Below are positions 1-7,164 of a stretch of DNA of 64,000 nt, one piece after another. Where the stretch lies: assembly GCA_946811185.2 (NCBI GenBank), contig OX328106.1, positions 9,404,777-9,468,776 on the forward strand, in the 5' to 3' direction. Every line of letters starts with the position of its first letter. Within the stretch, counting starts at the first letter, position 1. Source of the DNA: Hippopus hippopus. Taxonomy: Eukaryota; Mollusca; Bivalvia; Cardiida; Cardiidae. The notes under the pieces are model-generated. The model had not been told where the DNA came from, made no database searches, and was given only the letters and a program-made list of their open reading frames with translations. Made by a program: the position numbers and the translations under genes.

Positions 1-652
1 CTTTCGTCCCCCTCTCGCTCATTAACAGATCAAAATGGTTTTCTTTGTTTGGAGGATAGTTCATCGTGCTGTCTTAATGAAACTTCATCTCCTCCATTGA
101 GTATCTACACACAGAATGTGACAGTGCAAGGACAAATTAAGAGATTGTTTGGGCCATACAACTACATCAATTCTAGTCAGGTCGTGTCCGGAGGGCGCAA
201 TAATCATGTGTCTTCTAGAGGATTTGTATTCGACCGGAAATGTGTTTTTGCGTTTTCCCGACTTTTTGTTGTCGATGAAGAAAGCTTCTGGAAATCAAAA
301 TTAAAGAATTGTTGGAGGAATAAATTCGAAGGACCTTGATGGAAAGATTGTTGGTTGCAAGAAATACAAGTGGCCAATAGTATTTGGATGTATAAAGAGC
401 ATGTTAAAAGGAGACACGAAAAGGCTAGTGACCATGTGCATCGAAGGAATACGTTCTTCTGATCTTGGATTTTTCCCTGCAGTTCGATTCTTTGATCAAA
501 ATAGGAATTGGAGTTATACCTATGGAGTGTGGGTTTTGATGGACGGAGAATCTGGTCAAGGGACATTCGAGAACGAGGCGAACAGCCTTCATGGATTGCT
601 ATTGCTGGAGTTAGAACGATAGAAGATATGTCACACGAGCCACTATCAAAAT
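1..652 (+). pseudogene. Broken coding block (U0), 3' part
   Basis: Begins inside the fragment that ends at TGA 337-339. That frame continues 40 more codons (basic and His-rich near the end) to TGA 460-462. A second frame is open at 401-622 and ends at TAG 620-622; ten codons later, in the same frame, it joins the ORF F start at 653. A third protein-like stretch (529-669, containing the motif WIAIAGV) lies in the first frame. The pattern suggests a longer ancestral protein with compensating indels, or exons separated by very small introns. Confidence 0.4.
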
Positions 653-1288
653 ATGGTGTTTCCATGGCTTAAAGATGTACTTGAGAAGATAGCAGAGAAG
701 AAACTGGGCCAGAATGAGAAGGTGTTAGTACTAACCTTTGTCAGTAGTGTAGCTTTGATTATGAATGGGAAATATGTAGACTACAATAACATCAGTAGGT
801 TGGAACCAAAGCTACCCATTACACAGTTCACACTTCGATTGCTTGAGGTCCAGTGTAAGTTTAGACTTGGTAATGTGAATACCATTCGACTGCTAAAGTT
901 GCACCCATCAATTCCCCACAAACTGACACAGGTCGAGAAGAACAAAAGACAGAAGGTGGACCAAGAAACTGTTCAACAAAGGGAAAGTACCCGGGAAATG
1001 ATCAGAGACGATAACGAACTGGTAGGACTAGAAACGATAGCCGAAGAAACAGAAAATGTGGGTAATTCAAAGATAGGAAAGAGCAGACATGTACCCACTA
1101 ATGCATGTATAATCAAATCAGCCTGGAGTGAAGGCGAAGTGGAAATATTGAAAGAAGTAATGGGTCAAAAGAAAGGAGGTCGAGTTGAGAGGTACAGGTT
1201 GTATCAGAATATGTGTCAGGAAAAGGGTATACCCGATACGTCGGAAAAGGCTTTTATTGTCAAGATGAACAGATTTGAAAAACAATAG
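653..1288 (+). CDS. ORF F (U0): 211-aa protein with Myb/SANT-like C-terminus
   Basis: Seen: residues 1-90 are hydrophobic/helical with no known domain; 90-145 is charged and probably disordered, with a basic NLS-like patch (KNKRQK, about 96-101); 152-210 has a conserved-looking Trp158 followed by an acidic helix (SEGEVEILKEVM), a Tyr-rich second helix (about 179-190) and a third helix with Ser197, Ala200 and Lys204-Met-Asn-Arg. That spacing resembles Myb/SANT-like DNA-binding domains of transcription factors and transposon accessory proteins. If so, the protein would act in the nucleus on DNA; this is inference. Starts at ATG 653; the frame is also open ten codons upstream to TAG 620-622. Ends at TAG 60 bp before the minisatellite. 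It may be the last exon of a longer gene. Confidence in the domain is moderate. Confidence 0.5.
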   Translation: MVFPWLKDVLEKIAEKKLGQNEKVLVLTFVSSVALIMNGKYVDYNNISRLEPKLPITQFTLRLLEVQCKFRLGNVNTIRLLKLHPSIPHKLTQVEKNKRQKVDQETVQQRESTREMIRDDNELVGLETIAEETENVGNSKIGKSRHVPTNACIIKSAWSEGEVEILKEVMGQKKGGRVERYRLYQNMCQEKGIPDTSEKAFIVKMNRFEKQ

Positions 1289-1351
1289 AAGTAATCGTAC
1301 TGAATTAATGATTTAATAGAATTTGCGTTGAGGTACTGAAAAGAGTAGAAA

Positions 1352-2060
1352 CAATGAGCCTCTGACCTCAAAGAATAGTGAGTCTCTGACCTCAAAGACA
1401 CTCAGATTAAGAATTGTGATAGTGAGTCTCTGAACTCAAAGACACTCAGATAGAGTAGTGATAGGGAACCTCTGAGCTGAAAGACACTCAGATTAACAAA
1501 AGTGATAGTGAGCCTCTGACCTCATAGACACTCAGATTAAGAATAGTGAGCCTCTGACCTCAAAAACACTCAGAATAAGAATAGTGAGCCTCTGACCTCA
1601 AAGACACTCAAATTAAGAATAATGAGCCTCTGACCTCAAAGAAACACAGATAAAGAATAGTGATAGTGAACCTCTAAGCTGAAAGACACTCAGATTAACA
1701 AAAGTGATAGTGAGCCTCTGACCTCATAGACACTCAGATTAAGAATAGTGAGCCTCTGACCTCAAAAACACTCAGAATAAGAATAATGAGCCTCTGACCT
1801 CAAAGACACTCAGATAAAGAATAGTGATAGTGAACCTCTGAGCTGAAAGACACTCAGATTAACAAAAGTGATAGTGAGCCTCTGACCTCATAGACACTCA
1901 GATTAAGAATAGTGAGCCTCTGACCTCAAAAACACTCAGAATAAGAATAGTGAGCCTCTGACCTCAAAGACACTCAAATTAAGAATAGTGAAGCTCTGAC
2001 CTCAAAGACACTCAGATTAGGAATTGTGATAGTGAACCACTGAACTCAAAGACACTCATA
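1352..2060. repeat. 38-bp minisatellite (U0), about 18 monomers
   Basis: Tandem variants of a ~38-bp monomer built on CTCTGACCTCAAAGACACTC followed by AGATTAAGAATAGTGAG. Some monomers carry an extra GTGATAGTGA. A higher-order pattern is visible: the junction CTGAAAGACACTCAGATTAA recurs at 1477, 1679 and 1843, spacings of 202 and 164 bp that differ by exactly one monomer. It starts 64 bp after the ORF F stop, so it would lie in the 3' UTR of any transcript ending at AATAAA 2261-2266. Confidence 0.93.
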
Positions 2061-2260
2061 CTACATCGAGTTCGAGGCAATTAATTGAAAGGCCTATTAC
2101 AACATAAAAGCCAAACCTAGCGACAATGAGTCGGGTGGCGCCCGATGAAACCCCTGCCCATGAGCAGCTAATATGTTTAAAAACTGGGGGACTAGGTGCC
2201 AGGCGTAAATCATTACGAGAGTTCAAAATTAAATTTTGAAAGCACTATTTTATTTTCTGC

Positions 2261-2266
2261 AATAAA
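2261..2266 (+). promoter_or_regulatory. Candidate polyadenylation signal AATAAA
   Basis: First canonical AATAAA downstream of ORF F and about 200 bp after the minisatellite; present at the equivalent place in every unit. It would put the minisatellite inside the 3' UTR. Weak on its own because the motif is short and the DNA is AT-rich. Confidence 0.3.
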
Positions 2267-2785
2267 ATATAGACCCTTAAACAGACGATGTTTGCCGAAA
2301 GCATTCTATATATACATTAAAAACACCGTTCTTAGTTATGGATTGTTCGCTTGTAGCTCGTCTCAATCTGCACCGATTGATCTGATCCTTATGTTAGTTT
2401 ATAGAAGACATCCTGGGCTTCATTGCAGGCACCTCAATTTTTTTTTTTTTTTCTGCTATAAATTGTGACGTCGTAATAGAAGATGTTCCTCTGAGGAATC
2501 AAGAGTTTTTTAAAGAAAAACTTAGAAATTTAAGGACTACCGGACTGTAGAACAGCTCATGCTGCGCTGGTCGAGCCGATCTTGGGTCATATTAAAGAGC
2601 TCCTTCGGGTCTACATGTTGGTTTCATCTGTTGAATTCTTACGATACATGCAGACGCGAATACGGACGATGTTTGTGTAAAGAAATCAGGGAAATAACAA
2701 AATCTTCTGGAAATCGCCATAGATGAATTGCAGCTCATCTTACTTGCGGTTGCAATTATTTTAAGAATTAGCCAATGTTATCCAA

Positions 2786-3066
2786 ACTTATAGCCCACAG
2801 TGTGCCCTTTATTTTGAGACTAAAATTGGCTCAATCAGTGAAGTCTGAGATGAGCTACAGGCTGTTAATCCGTAAAAGTTCTATAATTTTTCTTTGAAAT
2901 ACAGGAATTCGTCTAGAAACATCGTCTTTTATGGCGTCTGTATTTATTGTAGAAACATAAAGACAGTGTGTAACTTGTAGCCATGAATGTCCCCTTTTAA
3001 ATAAGACCATGATCGACTAAGTGGGTGCAGATTGTGATGAGCTACAATAGAGCAATCAATAACAAA
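2786..3066. repeat. Diverged direct duplication, 187-bp offset (U0)
   Basis: ACTTATAGCC at 2786 matches ACTTGTAGCC at 2973, and GATGAGCTAC at 2849 recurs at 3036, both at an offset of exactly 187. The sequence between the anchors is alignable but clearly diverged, so the duplication is much older than the array. The same offset is found in all units. Confidence 0.6.
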
Positions 3067-3300
3067 TAAAAGCTTTTTTACCGCGTAAGAAGAAATCTGG
3101 AAAATTATTGATTTTCTTTGTAATATCTCCGGTCCTCCTTGACAGAAATATACCGTGTTTGGTATCGTTGGAAAGCATTTTTAATCCTCTATAACCCGCA
3201 ACATAAATGAATTGTAAGAGCTGCTTTATAACGAAAATCTCGACGTCATTACAGACTGTGAAGTATACATTACCAAAGAAATTGTGCTACTGATGGTTTT

Positions 3301-3815
3301 TATTCTCTTTCTTCATGCATTGTCTGTCCGTAAATCACTTTGATTGCTCACCTCAAATAGAGGACTCGCTGACCTCATGTACTGGCCATGGCTAATTAGG
3401 GTTAGGGTTGGGTAAAGGCTTATGTTTAAGGATAGGGTTAGGTTTTAGGCTTAGGTTTACAATCATAGTGCGACAGGGTCACTGAGATCAGTTGGGAGAA
3501 TCCGACTTTTGAACACTATCTACAATCTATTAAGTTCACGGAGCGGACAGGGTCCCAAAAAGTCTCGGTGTTCCTAGACTCAATGATGAGTTTCCCTCAG
3601 ATTGGTTTCAAAGATTATGGTGGGGGGAATTTTTATCTCAGGTTACTGTTAAGATATTCTCTTTCTTCATGCATTGTTTATCTGTATATCACTTTGATTC
3701 CTCTCCCCAAATAGAGGACTCGCTGACCTTATGTACTAACCATGGTTAATTAAGGTTAGCTTAGGGCTTATGGTTAGGGTTAGGTTTCGGGTTTAGGGTT
3801 AGGGTTAGGGTTTAG
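3301..3815. repeat. Paired telomere-like blocks (U0)
   Basis: Two diverged copies, at 3301-3464 and 3655-3815 (354-bp offset), of a block starting TATTCTCTTTCTTCATGCAT. Each contains AAATAGAGGACTCGCTGACC and ends in degenerate TTAGGG repeats (3397-3454 and 3755-3815). Internal TTAGGG of this kind points to metazoan-type telomere repeats captured inside the unit. The second block is the more perfect and carries the G-quadruplex motif. Confidence 0.85.
3789..3810 (+). other. G-quadruplex motif in telomere-like DNA (U0)
   Basis: Four GGG runs separated by loops of TTTA, TTA and TTA, fitting the canonical intramolecular G4 pattern. Preserved in all ten copies: 10306, 16811, 23322, 29832, 36341, 42850, 49359, 55867 and 62377 are the other start positions. 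Confidence 0.7.
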
Positions 3816-3862
3816 GCTTAAAACGATGTATGAGACACTTGAGATGAGACAAAATGAATATG

Positions 3863-4006
3863 ATTGGCTGCCGAAGTCACGTGTCAGAAAAACTTTACCT
3901 CTACCCTGTCCCTGTCCTTTGCCCTTACCCTAATCTTCAAGATGCGTTGGTGACATGTGCAAAATATTAGTGGGCAAACCCACGTGGCCATTTAGTCGCC
4001 ATTTTG
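3863..4006 (+). promoter_or_regulatory. Promoter-like transcription-factor site cluster (U0)
   Basis: Inverted CCAAT box (ATTGG, 3863-3867; NF-Y type), E-box GTCACGTG (3876-3883; bHLH-Zip type), a second CACGTG (3981-3986), and CGCCATTTTG (3997-4006; YY1-like), all within 144 bp. This combination is typical of TATA-less metazoan promoters. It lies about 140 bp upstream of the candidate splice donor. Equivalent starts: 10380, 16885, 23396, 29906, 36415, 42924, 49433, 55941 and 62451. No transcript evidence is available, so the promoter call is inference from motif clustering. Confidence 0.45.
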
Positions 4007-4144
4007 TAAAACTGTGGAATATTTCAAGAAAATAATACGATAATGGAATGCTTTGACTGATAATCGTGTTTTTTTTTTTTTTTTTTTTTCATGTTTGAGA
4101 CATAGTTACTGTTCAGTTGTTCATTTTGGAAATAGGACTTGAAG

Positions 4145-5305
4145 GTGAGAAGTATTTTTCTTCTTTTATTTAAACTTTTCCTCTTCTGTTTGTGCAATGA
4201 CTACATATTTACAGCACCGACCTAAGCATCCGGCATAGTTGATGTTGTAATAGCCTAGGTAATTATCAATCTTTAAATGTTTCCACACCATTGATTTAGT
4301 CATTGTCACTACCACTTCCCCTGCTCCGTGCTCTTTCCCTGACAATTCCCCTGTCTCTTCCCTCCCCCATCCCATTCCATGCCCCTTCTCCTGTCTCTAC
4401 CTTTGCTCCTCCCCTTCCCCTTCCCCTGTCCCATTCCTTCCCCTTCACTCGCCTTCCCCAAGTGTTCCCCTGCCTTCCACCGCCTTCCATAAGTGTTCCA
4501 CTGCCTTCCCCCGCCTTCCCCAAGTCACTTTATTTTATTTTATTTCATTTTTTTTTTTTTTTTTGCGCCTTTCCCTGCCTTCCCCAAGTGTTCCCCTGCC
4601 TTTCCCTTTCTTCCCCAAGCAAATGTTTGCCTTCCCCCGCCTACCCCGAGTGTTACCCTGCCTTCCCCGCCTTCTCCAAGTCATTTGTTGCCTTCCTCCG
4701 CCTTCCCCAAGTGTTCCTCTGCCTTGTTCCGCTTTCCCCAAGTCATTTCTTGACTTCCCCGCCCTCCCAAAGTCAACTATTGCCTCCCCCTTCTTCCCCA
4801 AGTGTTCCCCTGCCTTCCCCTATTCCACTTTTGCCTTCCCCAAGTGGAAAAATTCCCCCGTCCTTTCCCCTGTCCCTGACCTGTCGCTGTCTTTTTCCCT
4901 TCCCCTGTAACTGTGTCTTCCTTTGCCCCTGACCCTGTCTCTTCCTCTTCCCCTTCCCCTGACCTTGTCTCTTCCCTTACCTCTGACCCTGTCCCTTCCC
5001 TTGCACCTTGACCCTGTCCCTTTCCCTGGCCCTGCCAATTGTTCTGCATTGTTCTCCTGCCTTCTGCAAAGCTTAACAAATTGGTTGTTTTTAATTTCTC
5101 TACCACCAAAATGTTCACATGCCTTTTTTTTAACTTTTCCAATCATTCCTCTGTCTCAACAAGCTGCTCTTGTTTTTTCCTTGCCTACTCTCGCATTCTT
5201 TAACTTTCCCAATGCCTTATCCATATGTTCCTCTATTTTCTCTTGCATTCCCGAAACATCATCAACTTTCCCGTGTGTACCTAAGCAATAGTATATATAT
5301 TTCAG
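4145..5305 (+). other. Candidate 5'-UTR intron upstream of ORF1
   Basis: Donor: GAAG followed by GTGAGA at 4145, close to the metazoan consensus. Acceptor: TATATATTTCAG ending at 5305, three bases before the ORF1 ATG. Between them lies ~1 kb of strongly pyrimidine-rich DNA, the strand bias expected for acceptor-side sequence. Equivalent introns: 10661-11818, 17167-18328, 23678-24838, 30189-31349, 36697-37857, 43206-44366, 49716-50875, 56223-57384 and 62733-63893. Spliced reads would settle it. Confidence 0.45.
4311..5275. repeat. Pyrimidine-rich imperfect tandem repeats (U0)
   Basis: About 1 kb of nearly pure C/T on this strand. First part: degenerate ~28-30-bp units around GCCTTCCCCAAGTGTTCCCC. 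Second part (about 4865-5030): units around CCCTGACCCTGTCTCTTCC. It is interrupted by a TTTTATTTTATTTCA patch and poly-T (about 4530-4564). Long proline- or Gly/Arg-rich ORFs on both strands here are low-complexity artefacts of base composition. GCGCC follows the poly-T. Confidence 0.88.
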
Positions 5306-5308
5306 AAG

Positions 5309-5836
5309 ATGGCCTCTGAAAACGACAGTGATGAGGAAGAGTTCTTGTTGACTGACACAGCTTTAGAAAATGCTGAAAATTTTAAAGCTGCCTGGAATGG
5401 AGACGTAGGTTTCCTTAAGCGAGACAAGTATATAGTAGTGAGAGGATCAACAATTGGTAAAGACGAGGATTGCGGTATTAATTTAATGCCTGATATTGAC
5501 GGAATTAGTATTTTGTGGAAGGACATTGGAAAGGGATTGGAAATAAGTTACACGCATCTAAACTTGTCACCTAGATATAGTTATGAATTAAAGCCCATTT
5601 ATTCAGTTGTTAAGAAACATTTGAAACTGACAGATTATGACGATATTGGTATAGCTAATTTGAAATACAGTGTTGGGTATCAAGTGATGTATAGTGAAGG
5701 TTGGGACACATGGCTCATGTTTCTGCCAAAGCAAAAGCGGAATAGTCCAGACTACACGAGGTTGCTTTGCAACATGACAGAACGCAATATTGAAATTATT
5801 CGAGTAGAATTCCAGAATGGACTGAAAGAATTATAG
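5309..5836 (+). CDS. ORF1 (U1): uncharacterised 175-aa acidic-N-terminus protein
   Basis: I do not recognise this protein. Seen: a lysine-free acidic start (MASENDSDEEEF), then a mixed alpha/beta-type sequence with no signal peptide, membrane span, zinc ligands or nucleotide-binding loop. The second half is rich in Tyr and Trp (SEGWDTWLMF near residues 130-139). The ATG was chosen because it is the first in frame, lies three bases after a good splice acceptor (TATATATTTCAG, 5294-5305), and is preserved in every copy. It ends at TAG 5834-5836; the same frame then runs 18 codons to TGA 5891-5893 and on into 5894-6178. It could be the first coding exon of a longer protein rather than a complete gene. 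It is intact in eight of nine complete copies, but that only weakly argues for selection because the copies are young. Function unknown. Confidence 0.5.
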   Translation: MASENDSDEEEFLLTDTALENAENFKAAWNGDVGFLKRDKYIVVRGSTIGKDEDCGINLMPDIDGISILWKDIGKGLEISYTHLNLSPRYSYELKPIYSVVKKHLKLTDYDDIGIANLKYSVGYQVMYSEGWDTWLMFLPKQKRNSPDYTRLLCNMTERNIEIIRVEFQNGLKEL

Positions 5837-7164
5837 AAGACAGGAATTGCAACAGACACCTTGGCCAAGAATAATCTTGACAATCTGTTATGAATGTTCG
5901 TGTTACCAGGAGACCGGGGTGTCGTACTGAATGTTCTTCAAAGAAGTATCGAACATGCAGACTTATACAATCCCGCCTTTGAAGCGAAGATGTTTACGTT
6001 TAGACTTGGGGAAAAGTGCAGATCTGTTTTGTCATCCAGAGATTTATTGAATATTTGTCTTTATCCACAGAATGTGCGTTTCCTACAGATGTATTCCGAC
6101 ATGCCACATCGTCGTCCTCGTACGGTGGTCCATCCGGTATTCAGGATCCGTGATTGTTGTAGACGGTATTTATCGTGAAATGAATAGACAAATTAAAAGC
6201 AGACGCTACACAATACATAAGCGAAGTACGGAACAATTTTAATCAGATGAGAGCAGGGGTGTGCCGTTTGGAGTTCGTAGTTTGCTTACCCGATTGTCTT
6301 TGTTGTGTTGAAGGCAAAGAACTAATAAACCAAAGCAATGTTTATGCATTGTTACAAGAGCACGCAATGCTAGCACCTTTTGATAACTCGGGAAACGTTG
6401 TTGGTTGTATCAGAGAAGTTGGTCTCTACCTTTGCGATAGACTTATGGATATATATAGAACAGCCCATTTTGCAATCAGTCAAGGACTTATTCGGTGAAT
6501 TTAGGAATTGGACTTTCGTCCCCCTCTCGCTCATTAACAGATCAAAATGGTTTTCTTTGTTTGGAGGATAGTTCATCGTGCTGTCTTAATGAAACTTCAT
6601 CTCCTCCATTGAGTATCTACACACAGAATGTGACAGTGCAAGGACAAATTAAGAGATTGTTTGGGCCATACAACTACATCAATTCTAGTCAGGTCGTGTC
6701 CGGAGGGCGCAATAATCATGTGTCTTCTAGAGGATTTGTATTCGACCGGAAATGTGTTTTTGCGTTTTCCCGACTTTTTGTTGTCGATGAAGAAAGCTTC
6801 TGGAAATCAAAATTAAAGAATTGTTGGAGGAATAAATTCGAAGGACCTTGATGGAAAGATTGTTGGTTGCAAGAAATACAAGTGGCCAATAGTATTTGGA
6901 TGTATAAAGAGCATGTTAAAAGGAGACACGAAAAGGCTAGTGACCATGTGCATCGAAGGAATACGTTCTTCTGATCTTGGATTTTTCCCTGCAGTTCGAT
7001 TCTTTGATCAAAATAGGAATTGGAGTTATACCTATGGAGTGTGGGTTTTGATGGACGGAGAATCTGGTCAAGGGACATTCGAGAACGAGGCGAACAGCCT
7101 TCATGGATTGCTATTGCTGGAGTTAGAACGATAGAAGATATGTCACACGAGCCACTATCAAAAT
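5837..7164 (+). pseudogene. Broken coding block (U1) between ORF1 and ORF F
   Basis: About 1.33 kb that looks coding but lacks a continuous frame. Open pieces: 5894-6178 (94 codons, in frame with ORF1 across TAG and TGA); a +1-frame stretch up to about 6241, seen as a 103-codon ORF in most copies but interrupted here by the Leu allele (TTATTGA near 6045); 6247-6498 (83 codons); a piece in frame with ORF1 ending near 6571; 6495-6851 (ending in the frame that continues after TGA); and 6913-7134 (in frame with ORF F across TAG). None has a recognisable domain. The breaks are at the same places in every unit, so they predate the amplification or are not real breaks (introns). Leu allele near 6047; Thr allele in 6913-7134. 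Alternative: unrelated small ORFs by chance; the repeated in-frame continuation past stops argues mildly against that. Confidence 0.4.

Larger units (their letters stand above)
2061..3300. other. Non-coding spacer between minisatellite and telomere-like blocks (U0)
   Basis: No convincing ORF on either strand. Contents: two adjacent short hairpins (2131-2145 and 2154-2167), AATAAA at 2261-2266, a variable poly-T ending near 2452, a TATA-like TATAAAT at 2457-2463 with CRE-like TGACGTC at 2466-2472, an old duplication (2786-2880 against 2973-3066), and AATAAA at 3065-3070. Equivalent intervals: 8575-9817, 15086-16322, 21596-22833, 28106-29343, 34616-35852, 41125-42361, 47634-48870, 54143-55378 and 60652-61889. 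Confidence 0.7.
1..5308 (+). repeat. Macrosatellite unit U0 (5'-truncated by window edge)
   Basis: Window base 1 aligns with base 6513 of the next unit, so ORF1 and about half of the broken coding block are missing. Everything from the 3' end of the broken block to the next ORF1 start is present. Private variant: CTGTCTC instead of CTGTCCC in the pyrimidine tract near 4350. It carries GCGCC after the third poly-T and CCTTG near 4965, alleles shared with U5-U7. First poly-T is 15 long. Confidence 0.97.

Noticed and set aside
204..665. 153-codon minus-strand ORF present in every unit
   Set aside because: It is antisense to the coding-like plus strand, has no recognisable domain, and persists only because the copies are nearly identical.
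1352..2060. CRISPR array
   Set aside because: The repeats are directly adjacent degenerate monomers with no unique spacers, no cas genes, and a eukaryotic context.
2070..2078. tRNA-type B box (GTTCGAGGC) suggesting a tRNA or SINE
   Set aside because: The nine bases fit the B-box consensus, but there is no A box at the right distance, no cloverleaf, and no poly-A or target-site duplication.
2196..2468. 90-codon plus-strand ORF after the minisatellite
   Set aside because: It starts at GTG and runs into the variable poly-T, which changes its end between units (87 to 116 codons). It is not a plausible eukaryotic gene.
3755..3815. A true chromosome end or telomere seed
   Set aside because: The TTAGGG stretch is short, degenerate and internal, and is repeated in every unit with the array continuing beyond it.
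4303..4932. Proline/serine-rich ORF up to 209 codons, and overlapping Gly/Arg-rich ORFs on the minus strand, in every unit
   Set aside because: They are translations of pyrimidine-rich tandem repeats, open in several frames on both strands. Poly-T length changes between units swap their frames without consequence, so they are composition artefacts.
6495..6851. 118-codon ORF treated as a separate gene
   Set aside because: Its start is GTG. It is kept only as a piece of the broken coding block.
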